A stretch of 18,043 nucleotides of DNA from CAYFUL01 sp964346375 (GTDB taxonomy: Bacteria > Bacillota > Clostridia > Tissierellales > Peptoniphilaceae), in contig CAYFUL010000027.1 of NCBI GenBank assembly GCA_964346375.1, positions 1 through 18,043 on the forward strand, written 5' to 3'. Under the pieces are notes generated by a model. That model was not told where the DNA came from and did not search any database. It saw nothing but the letters and a program-made list of their open reading frames with translations. Made by a program: the position numbers and the translations under genes. The stretch's first letter is position 1. The number at the start of each line of letters is the position of its first letter. Below, piece by piece: positions 9,332 through 16,385 of the stretch.

Positions 9332-10380
9332 TTGTATTTGAAGATAGATATGTTGAACTAGAGCAACAACTATCAAATGTGGAGGTAATAAATAACTCCC
9401 AATTATTTCAAAAACTTGCCATAGAACACGCTGAAATTGGACCTATTGTTGAAAAATATAGGGAGTACCAATCTGTAAAAAATGAACTTACCGATTCTAA
9501 GGATATGTTAAAGGAAAAGCTAGACGACGACTTTAAGGAATTGGTAAAGGAGGATATAAAAACTCTAGAGGAGAAAATTGAAGTCATTGAGGAAGAATTA
9601 AAGATACTATTAGTTCCAAAGGACGAAAACGACAATAAAAACGTAATAGTTGAAATTCGTGCAGGTGCTGGTGGAGATGAGGCTGCATTATTTGCAGGAG
9701 TTCTACTTCGTCAATATACAAGGTATGCTGAGAGAAGTGGTTGGAAGGTAGAAATACTTAGTTCAAATGAAATTGGAATAGGCGGCTACAAGGAAGTTAT
9801 CTTTATGATTACTGGTAAAGGCGCTTATTCAAGGTTAAAGTATGAATCTGGAGTTCACAGAGTACAGAGAGTACCAGAAACAGAAAGTTCTGGGAGAATT
9901 CATACCTCTACTGCAACAGTAGCAGTTCTTCCTGAAGCAGAGGACGTTGAGTTATACATTGACCCACAGGATATTAGGGTGGACGTATTTAGGTCTAGTG
10001 GAAATGGTGGACAATCTGTAAATACTACTGACTCTGCCGTAAGACTTACCCATATTCCTACGGGAATAGTAATTTCCTGTCAAGACGAAAAATCTCAGCT
10101 TAAAAATAAGGAAAAGGCGATGAAGATTTTAAAGTCAAAGCTATATGATTTAAAGATGCAGGAGCAACATGAAGAGCTCTACAAGGAAAAGAAATCTCAA
10201 ATTGGTACTGGAGACAGATCCGAGAGAATTAGAACCTATAACTACCCACAGGGTAGGGTAACAGACCATAGAATTAATCTTACAGTACATCAAATAGACT
10301 CAGTAAATGATGGAGAACTGGACCAATTTATAGATGCCCTTACTACATGGGACCAAACTAAGAAAATTGAAAACATATAA
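9316..10380 (+). CDS. prfA: Peptide chain release factor 1
   Basis: Class 1 release factor recognising UAA and UAG. At 354 residues it has the usual length. The stop-codon recognition tripeptide PxT reads PET (187-189, in [14 protein letters not shown]), distinguishing RF1 from RF2 (SPF), and the catalytic GGQ lies at 231-233 in [10 protein letters not shown]. The N-terminal 100 residues form a charged helical domain. It starts inside the end of prmC with AAGGGGA upstream. The protein methylated by PrmC is thus encoded immediately after the methyltransferase. Confidence 0.97.
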   Translation: MYEKLVVFEDRYVELEQQLSNVEVINNSQLFQKLAIEHAEIGPIVEKYREYQSVKNELTDSKDMLKEKLDDDFKELVKEDIKTLEEKIEVIEEELKILLVPKDENDNKNVIVEIRAGAGGDEAALFAGVLLRQYTRYAERSGWKVEILSSNEIGIGGYKEVIFMITGKGAYSRLKYESGVHRVQRVPETESSGRIHTSTATVAVLPEAEDVELYIDPQDIRVDVFRSSGNGGQSVNTTDSAVRLTHIPTGIVISCQDEKSQLKNKEKAMKILKSKLYDLKMQEQHEELYKEKKSQIGTGDRSERIRTYNYPQGRVTDHRINLTVHQIDSVNDGELDQFIDALTTWDQTKKIENI

Positions 10381-10387
10381 TAAATTT

Positions 10388-10417
10388 AATGTAAAATAAG
10401 TGCATAACTTTTGCATT
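10388..10417 (+). terminator. Possible weak terminator after prfA
   Basis: Nine-base AT-rich stem with one G-T pair (10388-10396 with 10409-10417) around a 12-base loop. There is no clear T run behind it, so it may be only a weak terminator or no functional site. Confidence 0.3.
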
Positions 10418-10432
10418 ATATTAAGTGTTCTA

Positions 10433-10461
10433 TTGATTTTAAACAATCTTTAGCCTATAAT
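10433..10461 (+). promoter_or_regulatory. Promoter of rubrerythrin
   Basis: TTGATT (10433-10438), 17-base spacer and consensus TATAAT (10456-10461), a good sigma-A-type promoter. I looked for a PerR-type operator in 10380-10499 and saw no convincing match. Confidence 0.75.
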
Positions 10462-10499
10462 GAAAAAGGATGGAAATTAAAATAATAGGGGGTATATAT

Positions 10500-11045
10500 A
10501 TGAATCATATGACAGCAGATAACTTAAGATCAGCATTTGGTGGAGAATCTCAAGCGCACATGAGATACCTAATTTGGGCAGACCTTGCAGAAAAAGAAGG
10601 ATTCCCAAATGTAAAGAGATTATTTGATGCAACGGCAGAAGCAGAAAAAGTTCACGCAACTCTACATTTTAATGCACTTAAAGAAGTTGCAGGAGATTTC
10701 CCTGTAACAGCTATGGCAGGATTTGGAATTTCTAATACTTCAAATCACTTAGAGGGAGCAATTGGTGGAGAAGTTTTTGAATATACTCAAATGTATCCAG
10801 CATATATTGCAGTAGCTGAACTTCAAGAAGAAAAAGAAGCAGTTAAAGCTATGAAATTCGCTATCGAAGCTGAAAAAGTACACGCAGTTAGATATGAAGA
10901 AGCCAAAAAAGCAGTAGACGGAGGAAAAGACCTTGATGTTGAGGGAGTTTACCTTTGTCCAGTATGTGGATATATCACATTTGATTCAGAAGAAACAAAT
11001 TGCCCAATTTGCAACTGCAAGTGTGAAAAATTCATAAAATACTAA
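10500..11045 (+). CDS. Rubrerythrin
   Basis: Non-haem di-iron peroxidase that reduces hydrogen peroxide using electrons from reduced rubredoxin-like carriers, a main oxidative defence of anaerobes. The four-helix ferritin-like domain carries two EAEKVH motifs (47-52 and 123-128) plus E16, giving the di-iron ligands. The C-terminal rubredoxin-like domain has CPVC (153-156) and CPIC (168-171) for a single Fe(Cys)4. I chose the ATG at 10500 (181 residues) because a GGGGG run (10488-10492) is correctly placed before it and the N-terminus MNHMTADNLR fits; an in-frame ATG at 10470 lies only nine bases after the -10. It stands as a single-gene unit between its own promoter and terminator. Confidence 0.95.
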   Translation: MNHMTADNLRSAFGGESQAHMRYLIWADLAEKEGFPNVKRLFDATAEAEKVHATLHFNALKEVAGDFPVTAMAGFGISNTSNHLEGAIGGEVFEYTQMYPAYIAVAELQEEKEAVKAMKFAIEAEKVHAVRYEEAKKAVDGGKDLDVEGVYLCPVCGYITFDSEETNCPICNCKCEKFIKY

Positions 11046-11085
11046 AATAATTAAGCCATAGGAAACTATGGCTTAATTATTTCTT
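11046..11085 (+). terminator. Intrinsic terminator after rubrerythrin
   Basis: Perfect 16-base stem (11046-11061 with 11066-11081) closed by a GAAA tetraloop. The T-rich part lies in the lower stem and the following TCTT. The -35 of the next promoter begins in its tail. Confidence 0.85.
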
Positions 11086-11112
11086 GAAAATTTACTCCCA
11101 TAAGGATATAAT
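11084..11112 (+). promoter_or_regulatory. Promoter of yajC and the SCIFF peptide gene
   Basis: TTGAAA (11084-11089), 17-base spacer, TATAAT (11107-11112), followed by a strong ribosome binding site. It is the only clear promoter upstream of the peptide gene, so the peptide is probably co-transcribed with yajC. Confidence 0.75.
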
Positions 11113-11135
11113 GTACAAAAGGAAAGGAGTCGAAT

Positions 11136-11408
11136 ATGCCCAATCAAAATGCACTTATGAGCATTCTTCCATTTATTTTTATTATGGTTGTCTTCTACTT
11201 CTTTATTATTAAACCTCAGAAGAAAAAGGAAAAAGAAATATCCCAAATGAGAGATAGTATAAAGGTTGGAGACAAAGTAATAACTATTGGAGGAATTACA
11301 GGTAGAGTAGTATCTGTAAAGGAAGAATTACTTGAAATTGAAACTACTGGAAATAATACTCGCTTTGAAATAATGAAGTGGGGAATAAATTCCATAATTG
11401 AAAAATAG
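11136..11408 (+). CDS. yajC: Preprotein translocase subunit YajC
   Basis: Small single-pass membrane protein, 90 residues, that in other bacteria associates with SecDF and the SecYEG translocase. One transmembrane segment (about 8-26) ends in the family signature IIKPQKKKEKE, followed by a cytoplasmic domain with VGDKVITIGGITGRV (44-58). An AAGGAG site (11124-11129) precedes the ATG. secD and secF are not in the window. In my recollection yajC is a common neighbour of SCIFF peptide genes in Clostridia, and here the peptide gene starts eight bases after the yajC stop. Confidence 0.94.
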   Translation: MPNQNALMSILPFIFIMVVFYFFIIKPQKKKEKEISQMRDSIKVGDKVITIGGITGRVVSVKEELLEIETTGNNTRFEIMKWGINSIIEK

Positions 11409-11416
11409 GAGTACAT

Positions 11417-11560
11417 ATGAAACATATAAAGACACTAACAAATAAAAATCTTAAAGACACAATGGCGCATGGTGGATGTGGCGAATGCCAAACATCTTGC
11501 CAATCAGCTTGCAAGACTTCTTGTACAGTTGGAAATCAAAAGTGTGAAAACTCTAAGTAA
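11417..11560 (+). CDS. SCIFF ranthipeptide precursor (six cysteines in forty-five residues)
   Basis: Ribosomally made peptide precursor of 47 residues, too short for standard ORF lists. It begins MKHIKTLTNKNLKDT, a leader for recognition by the maturase, then has a Gly-Gly (19-20) and a core with exactly six cysteines at 21, 24, 28, 32, 36 and 43 (segment CGECQTSCQSACKTSC). This matches the SCIFF family of Clostridia. In the characterised homologue CteA the maturase CteB joins a cysteine to a threonine through a thioether; C32 and T37 here look like the equivalent pair. GGAG (11408-11411) overlaps the end of yajC. The maturase follows after a terminator and a folded spacer. The mature product's function is not settled; a signalling role has been proposed for related ranthipeptides. 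Confidence 0.95.
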   Translation: MKHIKTLTNKNLKDTMAHGGCGECQTSCQSACKTSCTVGNQKCENSK

Positions 11561-11582
11561 GGCGGGGTAACCGCCTTCTTTT
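11559..11582 (+). terminator. Terminator between SCIFF peptide and its maturase
   Basis: GC-rich seven-base stem AAGGCGG/CCGCCTT (11559-11565 with 11571-11577), five-base loop, then CTTTT. It starts in the peptide's stop codon. Partial readthrough would give an excess of peptide transcript over maturase transcript, a common arrangement for modified peptides. Confidence 0.8.
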
Positions 11583-11592
11583 AATGTAGGCA

Positions 11593-11645
11593 AATAATAT
11601 TCCATTTCCTATGGCATTGAATGTGAAGTAGGTAAGGAATTTATT
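11593..11645 (+). promoter_or_regulatory. Imperfect long hairpin in the maturase leader
   Basis: Nested complementary blocks: AATAA/TTATT (11593-11597 with 11641-11645), ATTCC/GGAAT (11599-11603 with 11636-11640), CCTA/TAGG (11608-11611 with 11629-11632) and CAT/ATG at the tip (11615-11617 with 11621-11623). It ends eleven bases before the maturase ribosome binding site. A TTGAAT at 11617-11622 could belong to a weak promoter, but no good -10 follows. A regulatory role is inference. Confidence 0.35.
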
Positions 11646-11665
11646 AATAGATAGTGGAGGAAAAT

Positions 11666-13015
11666 TTGAAGCAAATTCACAAATTTCATTTAAATGGAAA
11701 CTATATTGTACTAGATATTCCAAGTGGATCAGTTCATGTAGTTGATGAAATAGTTTATAGTATTTTAGATTATTATCCAGGTAACACTGATGAAATATAT
11801 AGTAAGTTAGAGAATAAGTATTCCCTAGAGGAAGTAGAGGCAGCAATTTCTGAAATTAAAGAACTTGAAAGGGAAGGTCTATTATTTTCAGAGGACATAT
11901 CCCAAGGGATACCTGCCTATAATCCTGAAAATATAATTAAGGCAATGTGTCTACACGTTGCCCACGACTGTAATTTAAGATGTAAATACTGTTTTGCATC
12001 TCAAGGGGATTTTCAAGGTAAAAGAGAGTTAATGGACTTAGAGACTGGAAAAAAAGCCCTTGACTTTATACTACAGAATTCTGGAAATAGAAGAAATTTA
12101 GAGGTGGACTTCTTTGGTGGAGAACCACTTATGAATTTTGAACTTGTAAAAGAGTTAGTAAAGTATGGTAGGGAAGAGGAGAAAAAGTACAATAAACGAT
12201 TTAGATTTACCATTACTACTAATGGAGTTCTATTAAATGATGAAATAAAGGACTTTATAAATGAAAATATGGACAATGTTGTACTTAGTCTTGATGGACG
12301 AAGGGAAATAAATGACCACATGAGGCCTACCGTTGCAAGTACAGGTTCTTATGATGTAATAGTACCTAAATTTAAGGAGCTTATTTCAAAAAGAGGAGAC
12401 AAAGACTACTATATTAGAGGAACTTTTACCAATAACAACTTGGATTTTTCAGAGGACTTAAAGGAATTTTACAATGAAGGCTTTGAAAAGACTTCAATTG
12501 AACCAGTAGTTACTGATGAAAAAGAGGAGTATGCAATTAGGGAAGAACATCTTGAAAAAATTCTAGATGAATATGAAAAGATGAGTAGAGATTATATTGA
12601 AATAAGGAAGGAAAATCCAAACTTTCTATTTTTCCACTTTATGATTGACCTATCCCAAGGTCCATGTATAGTAAAGAGAACTGTAGGTTGTGGTGCGGGA
12701 AGTGAGTACGTTGCAATTACTCCTAAGGGAGAAATTTATCCTTGCCATCAATTTGTAGGGGAGAAGGAATTTTTACTAGGTAACCTAAATGATGGTATTG
12801 TAAATACAGATTTAAGAGACAGTTTTAAATGCTCCAATGTTTTTACAAAGGAAGACTGTAGAACATGTTGGGCAAGGTACTATTGTAGCGGTGGATGCCA
12901 CGCAAACGCTCATTACTCAAATAAGGATATTCATAAACCATATAAAATAGGTTGTGAAATGGAAAAGAAGAGAATTGAATGTGCAATTTCTATTCTTGCA
13001 AGTGAGAGTGAATGA
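11666..13015 (+). CDS. SCIFF peptide maturase (radical SAM/SPASM thioether-forming enzyme)
   Basis: Installs Cys-to-Thr type thioether crosslinks in the SCIFF peptide using radical chemistry. Begins at TTG 11666 (449 residues) with GGAGG at 11656-11660; a GTG at 11654 in the same frame overlaps that site and is less likely. The N-terminal part (IHKFHLNGNYIVLDIPSG) resembles the peptide-recognition domain of the family. The radical SAM cluster motif CxxxCxxC is C102, C106, C109 (CNLRCKYC), with FFGGEPL downstream. The C-terminal SPASM/twitch region is rich in cysteines (CGAG, YPCH, CRTCWARYYCSGGC, IGCEM) for auxiliary Fe-S clusters. The stop TGA overlaps the next gene. Pairing with the adjacent six-cysteine peptide makes the assignment secure. 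Confidence 0.95.
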   Translation: MKQIHKFHLNGNYIVLDIPSGSVHVVDEIVYSILDYYPGNTDEIYSKLENKYSLEEVEAAISEIKELEREGLLFSEDISQGIPAYNPENIIKAMCLHVAHDCNLRCKYCFASQGDFQGKRELMDLETGKKALDFILQNSGNRRNLEVDFFGGEPLMNFELVKELVKYGREEEKKYNKRFRFTITTNGVLLNDEIKDFINENMDNVVLSLDGRREINDHMRPTVASTGSYDVIVPKFKELISKRGDKDYYIRGTFTNNNLDFSEDLKEFYNEGFEKTSIEPVVTDEKEEYAIREEHLEKILDEYEKMSRDYIEIRKENPNFLFFHFMIDLSQGPCIVKRTVGCGAGSEYVAITPKGEIYPCHQFVGEKEFLLGNLNDGIVNTDLRDSFKCSNVFTKEDCRTCWARYYCSGGCHANAHYSNKDIHKPYKIGCEMEKKRIECAISILASESE

Positions 13016-13620
13016 TGAAAGTATATATTTCAAGACATGGAGAAACTGAATGGAATAAATTAGGTCTTGTTCAATCTCAACTAGACTCTCCCCTTACTAA
13101 AAAAGGAATAGAGGATTTAGAAAATCTCTCCAAGAGTATTGAGAACCTTAAATTTGACAGAGTGTATTCTTCTGATCTACCAAGGGCCGTAAAATCTGCA
13201 GAGATTATTATTGGAAATAGAAATATTGAAATTACTAAGCTTCCTGAATTAAGGGAGATACTATTAATAGACTGGCAGGGAAAGAATTTAGAAACTATAA
13301 AAAAAGAGGACCCTAGATTTGAAACCTATGTAAATAATCCAGAGAGTTTTCATATGGAAGGAAGCGAGGACTTCTATTCCTTTACAGAGAGAGTAAATAA
13401 TTTTCTACAAGGTATAGTAAAAAGTGGAGATGAAAGTGTATTAATAGTTACCCATGGAGTAGTGGTAAGTGCAATTTTTAATATTATTGAAAAAAATCCT
13501 ATAGAAAAATTTTGGACCAATAGAGTTGTCTACGGTTCAAGGTTAAGTGAGGTTCTATATGATGGTGAATTTAAAATAATAAAAAAAGTGGCACCTTGGG
13601 GAAATTTACTTATCCCCTAG
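13012..13620 (+). CDS. Histidine phosphatase family protein (phosphoglycerate mutase-like)
   Basis: Cytoplasmic branch-1 histidine acid phosphatase fold, 202 residues. The phosphorylated histidine is H9 in SRHGETEWN (7-15); supporting residues R58 in SSDLPRA, E82 in ELRE and H148 in VTHGVVV are all present. Substrate unknown: family members act on phosphoglycerate, nucleotides, sugar phosphates or cobalamin intermediates. Its start (ATG at 13012 or the adjacent ATG at 13015) overlaps the maturase stop, so it is probably translationally coupled to the maturase. No function in peptide maturation is known to me. The last ten codons form the left arm of a bidirectional terminator. Confidence 0.9.
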   Translation: MMKVYISRHGETEWNKLGLVQSQLDSPLTKKGIEDLENLSKSIENLKFDRVYSSDLPRAVKSAEIIIGNRNIEITKLPELREILLIDWQGKNLETIKKEDPRFETYVNNPESFHMEGSEDFYSFTERVNNFLQGIVKSGDESVLIVTHGVVVSAIFNIIEKNPIEKFWTNRVVYGSRLSEVLYDGEFKIIKKVAPWGNLLIP

Positions 13621-13625
13621 TGCCA
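13589..13625. terminator. Bidirectional terminator between convergent genes
   Basis: Stem TGGCAC/GTGCCA (13589-13594 with 13620-13625) with an inner GGGG/CCCC pairing (13598-13601 with 13614-13617). On the reverse strand the stem is followed by CTTTTTTT, a strong terminator for the small reverse gene; on the forward strand the T run is poor. It lies mostly inside the end of the phosphatase gene. Confidence 0.8.
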
Positions 13626-13925
13626 TTAAAATACCTCTTGTTTTACATTGGATACTGAAATATTTCCTAGAAATAGATATTTTTCAAAGGTTAAATGTGC
13701 AGTATCGTCATTAAATTTTAAAAAGTATGGGCAATATATTGTTATATTGTCCTTTTTATATTCCTTGTAAATATTTTGATTACTTTGAGGTTTTCCAGTA
13801 TTTACTATGGGATTTTGTACTCCTCCACCGCCACAAGCTCCAGATACCATTGGAACTATTGTTATAGTGTCAATATTTTTCTTATTTAAATAATCTAGGC
13901 TTTTTTCATCAAAAACAAATTCCAT
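13626..13925 (-). CDS. Small protein resembling the CC/Se-motif (HesB-like) family
   Basis: Cytoplasmic protein of 99 residues without signal peptide or membrane segment. Its layout (FDEKSLDYLNKKNIDTITI, then a cysteine/glycine-rich loop VSGACGGGGVQNP at 27-39, then NTGKP, then a beta-rich tail with NITIYCPYFL) resembles the small CC/Se-motif (seleno)proteins related to the HesB/IscA fold. That family normally has Cys-Cys or Cys-Sec in the loop; here a single cysteine (C31, codon TGT) is followed by glycine. The role is unknown; redox or metal binding is a guess. A clear GGAGGTG site precedes the ATG, a TATAAT (13942 to 13937 on the reverse strand) lies just upstream, and a strong terminator follows, so it is probably a single-gene unit. 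Confidence 0.7.
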   Translation of the reverse strand: MEFVFDEKSLDYLNKKNIDTITIVPMVSGACGGGGVQNPIVNTGKPQSNQNIYKEYKKDNITIYCPYFLKFNDDTAHLTFEKYLFLGNISVSNVKQEVF

Positions 13926-14003
13926 AATACACCTCCATTATATATTTATCCACTATTAAATTATTTATTCAATACTTTGATGTGATACTATATTTATTTT
14001 TCG

Positions 14004-14012
14004 TGGTATAAA
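14004..14012 (+). promoter_or_regulatory. Extended -10 promoter of the lipid kinase gene
   Basis: TGGTATAAA (14004-14012) is an extended -10 (TGn plus TATAAA), with no good -35 at the expected distance. AGGAGG follows at 14019-14024, seven bases... before the ATG region at 14031. Confidence 0.45.
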
Positions 14013-14030
14013 TTCTCTAGGAGGTTCCCT

Positions 14031-14926
14031 ATGAAAAAAATAATGTTTATTATAAATCCTAAAGCAGGAGACGAAAAAATTGAACGACTTGAAAATATAC
14101 TTAATGTAAAATTTCAAGATCATTTTGATCTNNNNNNNNNNCTGCCCAAGACCCAACTAACTTTGCACAATTTGCCTGTGATGAAAAATACGACTCTATT
14201 TGCGCCATTGGAGTAGATGGTACAGTAAATGAAGTCCTTGCTGGAATGTATAAGAACGAATACAGACCTAAGCTTGCAATTATTCCAGGAGGTACTGTAA
14301 ACTGTCTAGCAAGGCTTATAAATACTCCAATGAATAAAAATTTAGCTATTAAGAGTTTAGACTTAGATAAGACTATGAAGGTGGATATAGGTAGAGCAAA
14401 TGATAGATGTTTTGGATATATGTTAAGTATTGGAGCAGTGCCAGAGGCAATTCACAACGTATCATCTGAGGACAAGGCAAAATTTGGTCCTATGGCATAC
14501 TTTGTAAATTCATCTATTAAACTTTCCCAAGCAGAGGTGTATAATCTTCGTGTAAAGGCCGATGAAGGAGAGTTTGAAGGTACAGTAGATCATCTTATAG
14601 TATCTCTAGTAAATCGATTTGGAAATTATGAGTTTTCAGATGTTGAGGGGGAGAGAAACGATGGTATTGGCCATGTATTTATTTTAAAAGAAAATAATAT
14701 ACTAGATAAACTTTCCCTACTTGGAAATGCTATAATGGGTAATATACAAGATAATGAAAACATCATACACTTTCCTACAAAAAATGTAGAAATTGAAGCT
14801 CTAAATGGTGAAGAAGTTGAAACTGATCTTGACGGAGAAAAGGGAGAACTGCTCCCAGTTAAAATTCAGATTCTAAAACAACATATAGAGGTATATTTAC
14901 CAGGAGAGTATGATGAAAATGCATAA
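14031..14926 (+). CDS. Diacylglycerol kinase-like lipid kinase (YegS/BmrU type), interrupted by an N run
   Basis: Soluble ATP-dependent kinase of the DAGK catalytic family; likely lipid substrate inferred from family. The N-terminal MFIINPKAGDEKIE opens the fold; after the gap come AIGVDGTVNEVLAG and IIPGGTVNCLAR, then the C-terminal beta domain. The nucleotide motif normally reads GGDGT but is GVDGT here, and the usual GTxND is GTVNC, so activity may be altered. The two halves lie in different frames only because the ten N (14132-14141) do not represent the real gap length; a real gap of 3n+2 bases restores one frame. I treat it as one gene. An AGGAGG site (14019-14024) precedes the ATG. mrp begins eleven bases after its stop. 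Confidence 0.8.
14132..14141. other. Assembly gap (10 N) inside the lipid kinase gene
   Basis: Ten undetermined bases. Flanking frames (codon starting at 14130 before, codon ending at 14143 after) join only if the missing length is 2 modulo 3, so ten is a placeholder and not the true size. Confidence 0.95.
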
Positions 14927-14937
14927 GGGGTGATTTT

Positions 14938-15697
14938 GTGGAAGGATTTGAATTTCCACTAAATAGTAATAGTAATATAAAAAAGGTTATTGGAGTTATT
15001 AGTGGCAAGGGTGGAGTAGGAAAGAGCATTGTAACAGGTCTACTTGCTTCTGAAATGAGAAAAAGGGGACATAGTGTAGGAATACTTGATGCAGATATTA
15101 CTGGCCCTTCTATTCCAAAGGGATTTGGGCTAAAGAGAAATGCCCTTTCAAATGGAGTTGAAATTGAACCAGTAGAGTCAAGTAGCGGAGTGAAGATTAT
15201 GAGTGTAAATTTACTTCTTGACGATCCAACTCAGCCAGTACTTTGGAGAGGACCTGTTTTAAATAACGCAGTTAAACAGTTTTGGTCTGATGTTCATTGG
15301 GGAGATTTAGACTATATGTTTGTAGATATGCCACCAGGAATGGGAGACGTTGNNNNNNNNNNNAAGACTTGATGGAATAATTATTGTAACTACTCCACAG
15401 GATTTGGTATCTATGATTGTTGAAAAGGCAGTAAAGATGGCAAATTTAATGGGAGTAAAAATTTTAGGACTTGTTGAAAATATGTCCTACTTTAAATGCC
15501 CAGACTGTAATAGTGTTCACTATATATATGGGAAAAGTGATATAGAAAGTTTTGCAGATAGGTTAAGTGTGGATACAATTTCTAAAATGCCACTTAATGG
15601 TGATTTTGCATCACTGGTAGACCAGGGAAGAATTGAGGAAATTAATGTTCCAGAACTTTCAAATACTGTAGAGATGTTAGAAAAAATTAAAGGCTAA
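14938..15697 (+). CDS. Mrp/NBP35-type P-loop Fe-S carrier ATPase, interrupted by an N run
   Basis: Cytoplasmic ATPase proposed to bind and transfer Fe-S clusters to apoproteins. The deviant Walker A GKGGVGKS lies at 23-30, followed by GILDADITGPS and, just before the gap, FVDMPPGMGDV. After the gap come VTTPQDLVSMIVEKAV and NMSYFKCPDC, whose CxxC is the cluster-bridging motif. The N-terminal DUF59-like domain of longer Mrp proteins is absent. The start is GTG with AGGGGTGA upstream. The halves are in different frames because eleven N (15353-15363) stand in for a longer gap. The stop overlaps the stop of the convergent HAD gene inside a terminator hairpin. Confidence 0.9.
15353..15363. other. 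Assembly gap (11 N) inside the mrp gene
   Basis: Eleven undetermined bases. Joining the frames requires a length of 1 modulo 3. The family normally has about nine residues between GDV and the DGxxxVTTP strand (an LTVxQS-type loop), which would fit a true gap near 25 bases. Confidence 0.95.
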
Positions 15698-15730
15698 GAC
15701 CAACTAAGGTTGGTATAGCCTTCTTTTTTT
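15690..15730. terminator. Terminator shared by mrp and the convergent HAD gene
   Basis: Two-part stem: AAGGCTA/TAGCCTT (15690-15696 with 15716-15722) and ACCAAC/GTTGGT (15699-15704 with 15709-15714), followed on the forward strand by C and seven T (15724-15730). The reverse strand ends in a T-rich run as well. Both stop codons lie inside the stem. Confidence 0.88.
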
Positions 15731-16320
15731 ACCTCTGAATTTATTAGGTACCTATTCCCCACAAGTTCTAACATAGGTGAATCGGCAGAGTAGGAGTCGG
15801 AATATCCCTCTCCATTTTCAAAATCCAGTTCTAAATTATTCTCTTTAATATACTCTAAAATACGCCTTACTTTTTCCTCATGTCTATTATTTTCACCAAT
15901 TATCTCATTTTTTTCGTTTACTCTAGTTCCCATTATTACATCAAAGGGAAAATAGTCGTATAGAAATTTTAAATAGGACTCACTAGAGGCAGAGACCAAC
16001 ATTAAAAAATTTTCAGACTTATTAAAACTTTCTACCTTTTTCCTTGCATCTTCTATAATGTAATTTTCGTTTAGATACTTTATAAATTCTCTTAATTCAT
16101 CTTCACTAAAGAAATTCAGTGGATACAGTAGTACATTCTTTAGATTTTTGGCGTTCATCTTCGTAAAAAATACACTATCAATAATAAAAAATTTTAGCAG
16201 ACGAATAATCCATGGAATTATTATCCATAACTTTTTTGGCAGGTAGTACTTTATTAAAATTACAACAGAATCCATTTTAGTAATGGTCTTATCAAAGTCA
16301 AATAGTATAAGTTTTTTCAT
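15694..16320 (-). CDS. HAD-IB family phosphatase
   Basis: Haloacid dehalogenase superfamily hydrolase of 208 residues. Motif I is FDFDKTIT with nucleophile D8 and acid/base D10, motif II is VSASSES (S110), K150 is a likely motif III lysine, and motif IV is YSDSYSADSPM (D175, D180). A hydrophobic and basic stretch (31-50) in the cap region may contact the membrane, as in PgpC-like phosphatidylglycerophosphatases, but SerB-like small-molecule phosphatases are equally possible; substrate undetermined. AAGGAGG lies about seven bases upstream of the ATG, with a TATAAT (16343 to 16338, reverse strand) before it. It is transcribed divergently from dinB and converges on mrp. Confidence 0.85.
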   Translation of the reverse strand: MKKLILFDFDKTITKMDSVVILIKYYLPKKLWIIIPWIIRLLKFFIIDSVFFTKMNAKNLKNVLLYPLNFFSEDELREFIKYLNENYIIEDARKKVESFNKSENFLMLVSASSESYLKFLYDYFPFDVIMGTRVNEKNEIIGENNRHEEKVRRILEYIKENNLELDFENGEGYSDSYSADSPMLELVGNRYLINSEVKKEGYTNLSWS

Positions 16321-16337
16321 CTCATCCTCCTTAGGAG

Positions 16338-16370
16338 ATTATACTATATAGCTATAATTTATGCTATAAT
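16338..16370. promoter_or_regulatory. Divergent promoter region between HAD phosphatase and dinB
   Basis: On the reverse strand TATAAT at 16343-16338 serves the HAD gene. On the forward strand TGCTATAAT (16362-16370) is an extended -10, with a second TATAAT at 16353-16358. No good -35 boxes and no LexA-type operator were seen. If the 16365 box is used, the dinB leader would be only about nine bases. Confidence 0.45.
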
Positions 16371-16385
16371 GTAACAGGTGATTCT

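Noticed and set aside
10470..10499. Upstream ATG start for rubrerythrin
   Set aside because: It lies nine bases from the -10 with no ribosome binding site, whereas the ATG at 10500 has a well-placed purine run and the normal N-terminus.
11553..11846. Reverse-strand frame across the SCIFF maturase leader
   Set aside because: It overlaps the terminator and the maturase start, shows no recognisable protein and has no clear ribosome binding site.
14031..15697. Programmed frameshifts in the lipid kinase and mrp genes
   Set aside because: Both frame changes coincide exactly with N runs and are explained by wrong gap lengths.
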